A stretch of 64,000 nt of DNA from JALYRV01 sp035512575 (GTDB taxonomy: Bacteria > Acidobacteriota > Vicinamibacteria > Vicinamibacterales > SCN-69-37), in the NCBI GenBank assembly GCA_035512575.1, contig DATKDT010000073.1, positions 7,144 to 71,143 on the forward strand, in the 5' to 3' direction. A program made the position numbers and the translations under genes. Under the pieces are notes generated by a model that saw only the letters and a list, made by a program, of their open reading frames with translations, made no database searches and had not been told where the DNA came from. Below are positions 54,249 to 62,207 of this stretch, piece by piece. How positions within the stretch are numbered: position 1 is the first letter of the stretch; each line of letters begins with the position of its first letter.

Positions 54249-54272
54249 CAGTATCTCGCGAAGCGCCGCGCG

Positions 54273-54662
54273 CTAGGTGACGACGATGAGGATGATGATC
54301 AGCAGGGCGATGATGATCAGCCACACCGACAGCGTGAGCGTCTGGCCGCCGGCCAGCGCGTCGTTCACCTGCTGCGCCTGCGCGGCAGCCTGCGCGAGCT
54401 CGACGCCGTCGAGCGTCTGCACCGCGGCGATCGCCTTGTCGAGCGGGAGGCCGGTGCTCTTCGCCACCTGCCGCACCTCGTCACGCTGCAACACATCGGC
54501 GATCATCTGCCGATTGGCCTGCTTCTTCGCGGCATGCTCGGCCGCGATCACCGACAGGTTCTGCGGGTCGGCTGCCTGAGCCGCCTGGCCAGCGAAGGCC
54601 GCCGAGGGGGCCAGCATCACCGCGAGAAGAATCATCACGACTGAGAAACGGACTTTGTGCAT
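54273..54662 (-). CDS. PA2779-family protein
   Basis: The 129-residue protein has a signal peptide (to about 24, ending AAFAG), a helical middle (AAEHAAKKQANRQMIADVLQ, then RQVAKSTGLPLDKAIAAVQT) and a C-terminal membrane helix (LSVWLIIIALLIIILIVV). This matches PA2779-type proteins, which are regularly encoded next to PA2778-type C39 peptidases, as here. The role of the pair is not known; the small protein may be substrate or partner of the peptidase. A ribosome site GGAGG precedes the ATG by 7 nt. Confidence 0.8.
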   Translation of the reverse strand: MHKVRFSVVMILLAVMLAPSAAFAGQAAQAADPQNLSVIAAEHAAKKQANRQMIADVLQRDEVRQVAKSTGLPLDKAIAAVQTLDGVELAQAAAQAQQVNDALAGGQTLTLSVWLIIIALLIIILIVVT

Positions 54663-54738
54663 CTACTGCCTCCAGGTAAGGTCCGCGGTCAGGGGACCGC
54701 GCCAGCTGGGCCGAACTGCACAACCCGTGCCCATATGC

Positions 54739-56094
54739 CTACGGCTCAGCCGGTCCCCATGAGCCGGCTGCGTATTTAAGAGGATGCGGCGGCGCTTCGA
54801 GCAGTGGCTGGAAGAGATCCCAGGATCGCTCGACCCAGTCCGCGCGGACGAAAAGTGTCTGATCTCCCTGCATGACGTCGCGCAGGAGCGTTTCATACGC
54901 ATCGGCCAGTGGCCCGAACGCGTCGGCATATTTGAAGTCGAGATGCTCGGGGCGGACGCGGATGTGTTCGCCGGGCTCTTTCACGCCGAACGCCAGCGCG
55001 AAGCCCTCACTGGGCTGGATGAAAATCGTCAGCCGATCGGGCGCGATGTCGCATCCGGGAATGCCGCTGAACAGTCGCACCGGCGCGGGCCGGAACTGCA
55101 CCACGATGCGCGTCGAGCGCTGGCGCAGGCGTTTGCCCGTGCTCAGGACGAACGGCACGCCGTGCCAGCGCCAGTTGTCGATGCGCGCCGTGATCGCCGC
55201 GAACGTGGCGGTCGCCGATGCCGCGTCGACGCCGGGCTCACCGGTGTAGTCCTCGTACTGGCCGAGCACCGCGGCGTCCGGGCTGATCTGCTGCATGGAC
55301 TGCAGCACCTTCAGCTTCTCGTCGCGCACCGCGTCGGCATCGAACGTGGCCGGCGGCTCCATCGCGACGTGACAGAGCAGCTGCATGACGTGGTTCTGCA
55401 GCATGTCGCGCACCGCGCCGGCCTGCTCGTAGTAGCCCGCGCGCGTGCCGACGCCTTCCGCTTCGGCGACCGAGATGTCGACGCGCTCGATCCGATCGCG
55501 GTTCCACTGCGTCTCGAAAATCGGATTCGCGAAACGGAACACCATCAGGTTCCGCACCGTTTCCTTCCCGAGGTAGTGATCGATGCGGTAGATCTGCTGC
55601 TCGTCGAAGTGACGGTGGAGCAGGGCATTGAGCGCACGCGCCGATTCCAGGTCGCGGCCGAACGGTTTTTCGACGACCACGCGCGTGAAGCCGGCGCTGC
55701 GGTTGAGCCCGGCGGCGCCCAGCGCCTCGATGGTGGGCGCGAACGCCTGCGGCGGCAGCGCGAGATAGAAGATGCGGTTGCCCGGCAGGCCGTGCTGCCG
55801 TTCGAGCTCCGTGATGTCGGCGGCAATGCGCGCGAAATCCGGGGGCGCGCCCTCGCCGATGGGCTGATACTGGATCTGCCCCTCATCGAGGCCGGGCAGG
55901 GCGTCCGTCGCAATCGCGCGGAACGCCGCGTCGTCGGGATGCGGGTCGCGCGCCACGCCCAGCACCACGAAGGGCCGCGGCAGCTCGCCGCGCGCGTCGA
56001 GGGCGCCGAGCGCCGGCAGCAGCTTCCGGCGGGTCAGGTCGCCGGTCGCGCCGATGATCACCAGCAGCACGGGCGGCGTCGCGGCGGCCGTCAC
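54739..56094 (-). CDS. zwf: Glucose-6-phosphate dehydrogenase
   Basis: The 451-residue enzyme starts at GTG 56094 (GTGA overlap with gnd). It has IIGATGDLTRRKLLPAL, VVVEKPFGRDLESA, active-site RIDHYLGKETVRN and FVLSTGKRL. It oxidises glucose-6-phosphate to 6-phosphogluconolactone with NADP. The pairing with gnd puts two oxidative pentose-phosphate enzymes in one operon; no lactonase gene is adjacent. Confidence 0.96.
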   Translation of the reverse strand: MTAAATPPVLLVIIGATGDLTRRKLLPALGALDARGELPRPFVVLGVARDPHPDDAAFRAIATDALPGLDEGQIQYQPIGEGAPPDFARIAADITELERQHGLPGNRIFYLALPPQAFAPTIEALGAAGLNRSAGFTRVVVEKPFGRDLESARALNALLHRHFDEQQIYRIDHYLGKETVRNLMVFRFANPIFETQWNRDRIERVDISVAEAEGVGTRAGYYEQAGAVRDMLQNHVMQLLCHVAMEPPATFDADAVRDEKLKVLQSMQQISPDAAVLGQYEDYTGEPGVDAASATATFAAITARIDNWRWHGVPFVLSTGKRLRQRSTRIVVQFRPAPVRLFSGIPGCDIAPDRLTIFIQPSEGFALAFGVKEPGEHIRVRPEHLDFKYADAFGPLADAYETLLRDVMQGDQTLFVRADWVERSWDLFQPLLEAPPHPLKYAAGSWGPAEP

Positions 56095-56999
56095 GTGTCC
56101 TTCCGGACGGCGTGGCCGCCGAATTCGGCGCGCAGGGCGGCAAGCATGCGGTACCCGAAGCTCTCGCGGTCGCGCGACTCGAGCCGCGCGATCAGCGCAT
56201 GCGTGATCACCGGCGCCGCCACGTCGAGATCGATGGCTTCCTTGACGGTGCCGCGCCCGAATCCCGAGTCGTCCACCCACGGCGCGATGTCGCCGAGGTC
56301 GGCGTCTTTCGCGAGCGCGCGCGCCGACAGGTCGAGCAGCCACGATCGCACGACGCTGCCGTGCTGCCAGATGCCCGCGATCTGCGCCAGGTCGAGCTGC
56401 ATCGGCTCTTTCGCTTTCATGATCGCGAAGCCCTCGGCGTACGCCTGCATCAATCCGTACTCGATGCCGTTGTGGATCATCTTCACGAAGTGGCCCGCGC
56501 CGGACGGGCCGACGTGCCCCCAGCCGCGATCGGGCGCAGGCGCCAGGGCCTGCGCGATCGGCGTGAGGCGCCCGACGACGTCGGGGGCGCCGCCCAGCAT
56601 CAGCGAGTATCCGCCATCGCGGCCCCACACGCCGCCGCTGACGCCGGCGTCGACGTAGCCCAGCCCGAGCGCCGCGAGCGCGCCTGCGCGCCGCATGCTG
56701 TCGCCGTACGCCGAGTTGCCGCCGTCGATCAGGAGATCGCCAGGCGAGAGTATCGGGACGAGCGCATCGATCGTCGCGTCGACGGCCGCGCCGGCCGGCA
56801 CCATCATCCACACCGCGCGCGTCGGGGCCAGCGCCGCCGCGAGTGCCTCGAGCGACGCGGCCGGCTCGATGCCGTCGGCCTCCGCCGCCGCACGCGCGTC
56901 AGCCGCGCGATCGTGGCCGACGACGCGATGCCCGTGCGCGACCAGCCGCGCGGCCATGTTCGCGCCCATCCGTCCGAGTCCAATCATGCCGATGTCCAT
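56091..56999 (-). CDS. gnd: 6-phosphogluconate dehydrogenase, decarboxylating (short GndA/YqeC type)
   Basis: The 302-residue enzyme has MDIGMIGLGRMGANMAARL for cofactor binding, LIDGGNSAYGDS, DAGVSGGVWGRDGG and the catalytic Lys in FVKMIHNGIEYG. The short form of about 300 residues is the NAD-preferring type in many bacteria. It yields ribulose-5-phosphate. It is first in the gnd-zwf pair. Confidence 0.95.
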   Translation of the reverse strand: MDIGMIGLGRMGANMAARLVAHGHRVVGHDRAADARAAAEADGIEPAASLEALAAALAPTRAVWMMVPAGAAVDATIDALVPILSPGDLLIDGGNSAYGDSMRRAGALAALGLGYVDAGVSGGVWGRDGGYSLMLGGAPDVVGRLTPIAQALAPAPDRGWGHVGPSGAGHFVKMIHNGIEYGLMQAYAEGFAIMKAKEPMQLDLAQIAGIWQHGSVVRSWLLDLSARALAKDADLGDIAPWVDDSGFGRGTVKEAIDLDVAAPVITHALIARLESRDRESFGYRMLAALRAEFGGHAVRKDT

Positions 57000-57078
57000 G
57001 CTGCTCCTTGCGGCCGCCTCTTGTCAGGCCCGGCCATCATCCCTATGCTGGCACGCAGTTCGAACCGCGGCTCCCAAG

Positions 57079-57270
57079 ATGCCACACAAGACAACGTCGC
57101 GACTACGCGAACTTCTCGCACAACTCCAGCGTGCCCAGCACGAATCGGGCGGCCTCGCCGAGCAGGCGAGGCAGGAGCTTGCCGGCGCGATGAGCGGCGG
57201 CGAGCTCAGACCGGCCGGGACGACCGGAGCCAGGCCACGCAAGAAAAAGGCCGGAAAGAAAAAGCGATAG
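57079..57270 (+). CDS. Small basic hypothetical protein
   Basis: The 63-residue frame begins MPHKTTSRLRELLAQLQRAQ, predicted helical, and ends in a Lys/Arg-rich tail (PRKKKAGKKKR). The N-terminus resembles the start of DUF4404-type helical proteins, but the match is too short to name. The basic tail suggests nucleic-acid contact. Its stop lies close to the 3' end of the truncated uridine kinase on the other strand. Confidence 0.5.
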   Translation: MPHKTTSRLRELLAQLQRAQHESGGLAEQARQELAGAMSGGELRPAGTTGARPRKKKAGKKKR

Positions 57271-57291
57271 GCTATTTCGTCAGACTCCGGA

Positions 57292-57774
57292 TCAGCCCCA
57301 GCACCATGTCGATGGCCACCGCGCGCATCGTCCCCGCTCGGTCGTGTCGCGCTCCAGCCGCCGGATGAACCTGATGTCATCGTCGGCATCCACGAAAATC
57401 CTGATGTCCATCAGCTCGCGCAGGCGCTTGTCGGCGAACACCAGAATGCCTTCCACGATGAGTGCCGTCCGCGGCTCGAAGCGCTCCGTGGCGGCCGCGC
57501 GCGCGTGGCGCGTGAAGTCGTAGACGGGCGCGTCTATCGCGGCGCCCGCTTTCAGCGCCTCGACATGGCGCACCATGACGCCGGTTTCGAGCGAGTCGGG
57601 ATGGTCGTAGTTGAGCGCGGCGCGCTCTTCCAGCCGCAGCTCCGGATGATCGCGATAGTAGCGGTCGTGATCGAGCACGGTGACGTGCTCGCCGCCCAGC
57701 GACTCGACAATGCGCCGGACGACGGTGGTCTTGCCCGAGCCCGAGCCGCCGGCGAGTCCGATGACGAGAGGCAT
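57292..57774 (-). CDS. udk: Uridine kinase-like protein, C-terminally truncated
   Basis: The 160-residue frame starts MPLVIGLAGGSGSGKTTVVR (P-loop) and has LDHDRYYRDHPELRLEERAA, NYDHPDSLET, PVYDFTRHARA and ALIVEGILVFADKRLRE, all typical of Udk. After RDTTERGR, where the family continues for about 45 residues to the KRYADVIIP block, the frame ends at once. Shifting one base gives TMRAVAIDMVLGLIRSLTK and a stop at 57272, which does not restore the missing part. The active centre is present, so it may work, but loss of the C-terminus suggests decay. Confidence 0.75.
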   Translation of the reverse strand: MPLVIGLAGGSGSGKTTVVRRIVESLGGEHVTVLDHDRYYRDHPELRLEERAALNYDHPDSLETGVMVRHVEALKAGAAIDAPVYDFTRHARAAATERFEPRTALIVEGILVFADKRLRELMDIRIFVDADDDIRFIRRLERDTTERGRCARWPSTWCWG

Positions 57775-57850
57775 CGCCCGCAATTCTAGCTGGCGTGGAG
57801 CGAAACGATGTGCGCCGTGCGGGCTCGCACAGCGAAGGCAGCCCGGCCGG

Positions 57851-58021
57851 CTAGAACAGTTTCGCGGCGGCCCAGAGCACGGCCCAGATCGCCAGCGCCA
57901 GCGGCGCACCGATGGCCAGGATGACGAACGGCACCGCGAGGACGGTCAGGACGAGCCCTGCATCGGCCACGCGCGCGAACACGCCGGGGCGCGGAATGCG
58001 CGCCACCTGGACGTACGCCAT
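57851..58021 (-). CDS. Small membrane protein
   Basis: The 56-residue protein begins MAYVQVARIPRPGVFARVAD, followed by one or two hydrophobic segments (AGLVLTVLAVPFVILAIG, ALAIWAVLWAAAKLF). The ATG overlaps the stop of the upstream small gene as ATGA, supporting both as real. Function unknown. Confidence 0.6.
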   Translation of the reverse strand: MAYVQVARIPRPGVFARVADAGLVLTVLAVPFVILAIGAPLALAIWAVLWAAAKLF

Positions 58022-58215
58022 CAGTCGCGATCGCGATCGGAGAAGCGGCGCGGGTCGATTTCGCCGTGGTACGGCGCTTTGCCGGTGCGGTGCAGCAGCT
58101 GGCCGATCGTGCCGGTGGGCTGCGCGTTGCGCCACGTGAAAAAGATGAGGGCAAGGCCGCCGGCGGCAAGCGCGGCGCTGAAAACCATGGTGGTCAGAGA
58201 GACATCGGTCAGCAT
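58021..58215 (-). CDS. Small single-helix membrane protein
   Basis: The 64-residue protein has one N-terminal membrane helix (LTTMVFSAALAAGGLALIFF) and a polar tail with TGKAPYHGEIDPRRFSDRDRD. It starts 14 bp after the tRNA-Leu gene and is coupled to the next small membrane gene by ATGA. Function unknown. Confidence 0.6.
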   Translation of the reverse strand: MLTDVSLTTMVFSAALAAGGLALIFFTWRNAQPTGTIGQLLHRTGKAPYHGEIDPRRFSDRDRD

Positions 58216-58229
58216 CGAAACCCTTTGTG

Positions 58230-58316
58230 TGGTGCGGAAGAGAGGACTCGAACCTCCACCCGGTTGCCCGGACTAGCTCCTGAGGCTAGCGCGTCTGCCA
58301 ATTCCGCCACTTCCGC
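58230..58316 (-). tRNA. tRNA-Leu (anticodon CAG)
   Basis: The 87-nt sequence includes an encoded CCA (58230-58232) and discriminator A at 58233. Acceptor GCGGAAG pairs with CTTCCGC. The anticodon loop CTCAGGA within a CTAGC/GCTAG stem gives CAG, reading CUG. The long variable arm (TCCGGGCAACCGGG) marks class II tRNA-Leu, and the T-loop GGTTCGAGTCC is canonical. Confidence 0.96.
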
Positions 58317-58352
58317 ACAGAAGGGACGATCGCTCGGGGCAGAAGCCAACAG

Positions 58353-58358
58353 TATACA
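58353..58358 (+). promoter_or_regulatory. -10 box (TATACA) of sppA
   Basis: TATACA ends 8 nt before the GTG start at 58367, so the message would be leaderless or nearly so. No ribosome site is visible. Confidence 0.5.
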
Positions 58359-58366
58359 CTTGATCC

Positions 58367-60118
58367 GTGGCACTGCGTAAAGGCGTCGGACTCATCCTCG
58401 CACTCATTGTCGTGGCCGTCCTCATCTCCGCGGCGGGCATGGCGCTCATCTTTTTCGCGGCTCGGGGCGGCCCGCAGGTCAAGGACAACGCCACCCTCTT
58501 TCTGCAGGTCGATCCCAACCTCTCGGAAATCGAGCCGGGCGGCGTCGTCGGCCAGTTCATCGGCACGCAGCCCACGCTGCGCTCTGTTGTCGACATGCTG
58601 CGCAAGGCAGCCGTCGACCGCCGCGTCAAGAGCGTCGTGATCGTGCCGCGCGGCGGCGCCGCGCTCTGGGGCAAGGTGCAGGAGGTGCGCGACGCGATCA
58701 TCGAGTTCCGCAAGTCGGGCAAGCCGATCATCGCGTATCTCGAGTACGGTGCCGAGCAGGAGTTCTATCTCGCGTCGGCCTGCGACAAGGTGTACCTGAT
58801 GCCGGCCGCGAGCCTCGACCTGCGCGGGCTCGCGACGTACGAGCTGTTCCTTCGCGGCGCGCTCGACAAGATCGGCGCCTATCCCGACCTGATGCACATC
58901 GGCGACTACAAGACGGCCGCCAACACCTTCACCGAGAAGGGCTTCACGCCGGCGCACCGCGAGATGGCCGAATCGCTGAACCGCGATCTGTACTCGCAGC
59001 TGCTGCGCGGCATCGGCGACGGCCGGAAGAAATCGGAGGAGGAAGTCCGCGCGCTCCTCGACCACGGTCCCTACCTCCCGCGCGACGCCGTCGCGGCCGG
59101 GCTGATTGACGACGTCGCGTACGAGGACGAGCTCGACGACAAGTCGGATTTCGGCGGCGCGACGCAGCGGATCGACGCGGCCAGCTACCGCAACGTCTCG
59201 AACGCCTCGCTCGGGCTCGACAAGGGGCCGAAGATCGCGGTGCTCTACGTCGTCGGCGTCATCGCCAGCGGGGCGAGCTCCTACGATTCGCCGAATGGCG
59301 CCGTGACGGGCTCCGACACGGTGATCGAATGGCTGCGCAAGGTGCGCGCCGACAACGCCGTGCGCGCCATCGTGCTGCGCATCGACAGCCCGGGCGGATC
59401 GGCGGTCGCCTCCGACGTCATCTGGCGCGAGATCGTGCTCACGCGCACCGTCAAGCCGGTGGTCGCCTCGATGGGCGATGTCGCCGCGTCGGGCGGCTAT
59501 TACGTCGCCATGCCCGCCAACGCCATCGTCGCGCAACCCGGCACCCTCACCGGCTCGATCGGCGTCGTCGTCGGCAAGTTCGCGCTGCGCGGGACGATGG
59601 AGAAGCTGGGCGTCGGGATCGAGGGCGTGGAGTCGGGCAAGTACGCGGGGATGCTGTCGCCGGTGCGCCCGTACACGGCCGACGAGCGCGCGCGCGTGAT
59701 GGCGCAGATGCAGGCGACGTACGACACGTTCGTTGAGAAGGTGGCCGACGCGCGGGCGAGCACGCCGGAGAAGATCGACGCGATCGCGCAGGGCCGCGTG
59801 TGGACCGGGCGGCAGGCGCGCGATCTGGGGCTGGTCGACGAGCTGGGCGGCCTGTGGGACGCGATTGCGATTGCGAAACAGCGCGCGAAGATCGATCCGG
59901 GCCGCCACGTCGAGCTCGACGTGTATCCGCCGCGCCGCAGCTTCTATGAGCTGATGGCCAACCCGTTCGGCAGCGCCTCGATGGCGCGCGCGGCCGGCCC
60001 GCTCGGCGCGCTGTTCGCCGATCCGCGCGCGAAAGCGATCGAATCGCTCGCGACCCGCCTGAACCTGTTCCGATCAGGCGAGCCCTTGACGTTGATGCCC
60101 AACGTGTTTGTCCGTTAA
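58367..60118 (+). CDS. sppA: Signal peptide peptidase SppA, 67-kDa type
   Basis: The 583-residue protease has an N-terminal anchor (GVGLILALIVVAVLISAAGM). Two tandem SppA domains follow: the first holds the general-base Lys near residue 180 (IGDYKTAANTFTEKGF), the second the nucleophile Ser near 375 (MGDVAASGGYYVAMPAN), the split active site of the long SppA form. It cleaves remnant signal peptides in the membrane. VLRIDSPGGSAVASD is well conserved. Confidence 0.95.
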   Translation: MALRKGVGLILALIVVAVLISAAGMALIFFAARGGPQVKDNATLFLQVDPNLSEIEPGGVVGQFIGTQPTLRSVVDMLRKAAVDRRVKSVVIVPRGGAALWGKVQEVRDAIIEFRKSGKPIIAYLEYGAEQEFYLASACDKVYLMPAASLDLRGLATYELFLRGALDKIGAYPDLMHIGDYKTAANTFTEKGFTPAHREMAESLNRDLYSQLLRGIGDGRKKSEEEVRALLDHGPYLPRDAVAAGLIDDVAYEDELDDKSDFGGATQRIDAASYRNVSNASLGLDKGPKIAVLYVVGVIASGASSYDSPNGAVTGSDTVIEWLRKVRADNAVRAIVLRIDSPGGSAVASDVIWREIVLTRTVKPVVASMGDVAASGGYYVAMPANAIVAQPGTLTGSIGVVVGKFALRGTMEKLGVGIEGVESGKYAGMLSPVRPYTADERARVMAQMQATYDTFVEKVADARASTPEKIDAIAQGRVWTGRQARDLGLVDELGGLWDAIAIAKQRAKIDPGRHVELDVYPPRRSFYELMANPFGSASMARAAGPLGALFADPRAKAIESLATRLNLFRSGEPLTLMPNVFVR

Positions 60119-60227
60119 GAACACAGAACGTAGGACGTAGAACGCAGAATCGTACGAAAAAAGGCCCGGCCGCTTCGAGCGTGACCGGGCCCATTCTGCG
60201 TTCTATGTCCTGCGTTCTGCGTTCTAC
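60118..60227. repeat. Heptamer array - hairpin - inverted heptamer array
   Basis: Five 7-bp units with cores AGAAC, AGAAC, AGGAC, AGAAC, AGAAT run 60118-60152. After a GC-rich hairpin, five units in the opposite sense run 60193-60227; read on the minus strand their cores are AGAAC, AGAAC, AGGAC, AGAAC, AGAAT, the same order. The whole thus folds as one long imperfect hairpin between two convergent genes and runs into the end of ppiD. It has the same plan as 3360-3498 with different heptamers. Confidence 0.85.
60163..60191 (-). terminator. Intrinsic terminator of ppiD
   Basis: A 7-bp stem GGCCCGG/CCGGGCC (60163-60169 with 60185-60191), with inner CGCT/AGCG pairing, is followed on the minus strand by TTTTTT. 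It is centred in the heptamer element, downstream of the ppiD stop. For the plus strand no T-run follows. Confidence 0.8.
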
Positions 60228-62143
60228 CGGCCCGCGAACAGTGCCCGCAGTGTCTCTTCGTTCAGGTCGATCGCCATCTTCTGCTTCGCCTTCGTCATGT
60301 ACGAGGCGAAGAACTGGCCCTTCCGCTCCTGCAGCATCTGCTCGCGCACCTGGCCGCGCTCGGACGCGAACGCCTCGGGCCTGATGGCTTCCTTCTCGGC
60401 CACGCGCAGGACGACGGTGCCGCGGCTGGTGGAGATGGGATCGCTGACGCCGCCGGCGCCGAGGGTGAAGGCGGCCGTTTCGACCGGCACCGAGACGCCG
60501 ACTTCCGGGAACGGCGCGCCGCGGGCGATGAGCTCGCTCGTCTGCACCGGCAGGCCGGCGGTCTTCGCGGCGGCCGCGAAGTTCGCCTTGAACGCGCCGG
60601 CGAGCGCCGACGCCCGCTCGCGCGCCATCGTGGCGGCGCGCTCGTTGATCAGATCCTCGCGCGCGCGGTCGCGCACATCGGCGAGCGCGGCGTCGTGCGC
60701 GTCCTGCACGTCAATCACGGTGATGAACGCCGCGCCCTGCGGCGTGCGCAGCGCGTCGCTCACCCTGCCGCGCTCCATCGCGAAGGCTTCGGCCGACACG
60801 TCGGGCGCGAACCCGAGGCCGGGCACCGGCTCCTCCCTCGCGAAGAGCGGCGAGTCGGCGGCCGTCAGCCCCTGCGCCTGCGCGACCCGATCGATGTCGG
60901 ACGGATCGTCGATCTCCTTTTCGAGCGTCTCGACGAGCCGCTGCGCCTCCTGCTGCGCGCGCTCCCATTTCATCTGTTCCTGAAGCTGCGACGACACGGC
61001 CTCGAACGGCTGGGTGGAGGCGGGCCGCTTGCCGGTGGCGCGGATGATGTGAAACCCGTACGGCGTCTTCACGAGGTCGGTCGTCTGTCCGGGCTCGAGC
61101 GCGAACGCGGCGTCTTCGAACTCCTTGACCATGGCATTGCGGCCGAAGAAATCCAGGTCGCCGCCGCGCGTCTTCGACGCCTCGTCCTCCGAGTACCGCG
61201 CCGCGAGCGCGGCGAAATCGCCGCCGGCCTTCACCCTGGCGAGCACGTCCTCGGCCTGCGTGCGCACCGCCGCCTCGTCCTTGCCTTCGGTCTTGAGCAG
61301 GATGTGGCTCGCGCGAATCTGCTCGGGCTGCTGAAACTGCGCGATCTGCTCGGTGTAGCGCTGGCGCGCGTCCTGTTCGGTGACCGTCACGCGATCGCGC
61401 AGCGTCGCGGCGTCGACGTGCAGGTAGCGCACGCGGCGCTTTTCGGGAACGCGGTACGTCGCCGTGTTCGCCTCGAAGTACGACGCGATCTCCGCCTCCG
61501 TGGGCGCAATGCCGGCCTTGTAGGCGTCGGCGTTGAACAGGACGAGATCGACCTTGACCTTCTCGTTGCGGCGCCGGTACTCGGCTTCGACGTTGGCGTC
61601 GGTGACTGTCACCCATGCCGTCAGCGCGTCGCGAAGCTTGTCGGACTGCAGCTGCCGGCGCAGCTCGCGCTCGAAATCCTCGACCGGAATCGGCGGCGCT
61701 TGCGCGGCGAGAATCTGGCGGTACCGCCCGTCGCCGATGAACTGGCCGTTCTCCTGGAAGGCGGGCAGCCGGATGATGCGCTCGCGCAGCTCGGCGTCGG
61801 TCACCTTGACGCCGAGGCGGCTGGCCTCGGCGAGGATGGCTTCCTCGTCAATCATCTGGCTGAGGATGCGCTGCTCGATCCCGAGCTGCCGCAGCATCTG
61901 ATCGTCCAGGTTGCCGCCGTAGGCCTGGCGGTACGCCTGCACCTGCTGGTTGTACGCGCGCTGGAAGTCGGCGACCTTGAGGTCGCGGCCTTCCACCGTC
62001 GCCACCACGGCGTTGGGCGCGGCGCCGGCGCCCTGCGGCGCCAGGAAATCGGGGATGTAGACCAGCACGAACGCGACGACCACGAGGCCGAGGCTCCACT
62101 TCAGCCAGCCCTTGTGCCGGCGCATCCGATCGAGCATTGTCAT
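60224..62143 (-). CDS. ppiD: Periplasmic folding chaperone/peptidyl-prolyl isomerase, PpiD/SurA type
   Basis: The 639-residue protein begins MTMLDRMRRHKGWLKWSLG with one membrane helix (LVVVAFVLVYIPDFL), anchoring it in the inner membrane. A SurA-N-like chaperone domain (about 40-240) is followed by a parvulin domain (about 260-370: IRASHILLKTEG, GGDFAALAARYSEDEASK, TPYGFHIIRATG) and a further helical region. This is the PpiD layout. It helps newly exported outer-membrane proteins fold. Its last four bases lie in the heptamer element. Confidence 0.92.
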   Translation of the reverse strand: MTMLDRMRRHKGWLKWSLGLVVVAFVLVYIPDFLAPQGAGAAPNAVVATVEGRDLKVADFQRAYNQQVQAYRQAYGGNLDDQMLRQLGIEQRILSQMIDEEAILAEASRLGVKVTDAELRERIIRLPAFQENGQFIGDGRYRQILAAQAPPIPVEDFERELRRQLQSDKLRDALTAWVTVTDANVEAEYRRRNEKVKVDLVLFNADAYKAGIAPTEAEIASYFEANTATYRVPEKRRVRYLHVDAATLRDRVTVTEQDARQRYTEQIAQFQQPEQIRASHILLKTEGKDEAAVRTQAEDVLARVKAGGDFAALAARYSEDEASKTRGGDLDFFGRNAMVKEFEDAAFALEPGQTTDLVKTPYGFHIIRATGKRPASTQPFEAVSSQLQEQMKWERAQQEAQRLVETLEKEIDDPSDIDRVAQAQGLTAADSPLFAREEPVPGLGFAPDVSAEAFAMERGRVSDALRTPQGAAFITVIDVQDAHDAALADVRDRAREDLINERAATMARERASALAGAFKANFAAAAKTAGLPVQTSELIARGAPFPEVGVSVPVETAAFTLGAGGVSDPISTSRGTVVLRVAEKEAIRPEAFASERGQVREQMLQERKGQFFASYMTKAKQKMAIDLNEETLRALFAGR

Positions 62144-62170
62144 GTCGTAGAAACCCTCAGGGAAAAGCCG

Positions 62171-62178
62171 ATTATACT
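62171..62178. promoter_or_regulatory. Overlapping divergent -10 boxes (ppiD and diguanylate cyclase)
   Basis: ATTATACT reads TATACT on the plus strand (62173-62178, 29 nt before ATG 62208) and TATAAT on the minus strand (62176-62171, 27 nt before the ppiD ATG). Four bases are shared, so the two promoters should compete or act as one symmetric promoter. Confidence 0.55.
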
Positions 62179-62207
62179 GCTTGCGTCAGAGACGATCGCC
62201 AGACTTC

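Noticed and set aside
60118..60227. CRISPR array
   Set aside because: The repeat period is 7 bp with no unique spacers, and the arrays are mirror images around a hairpin.
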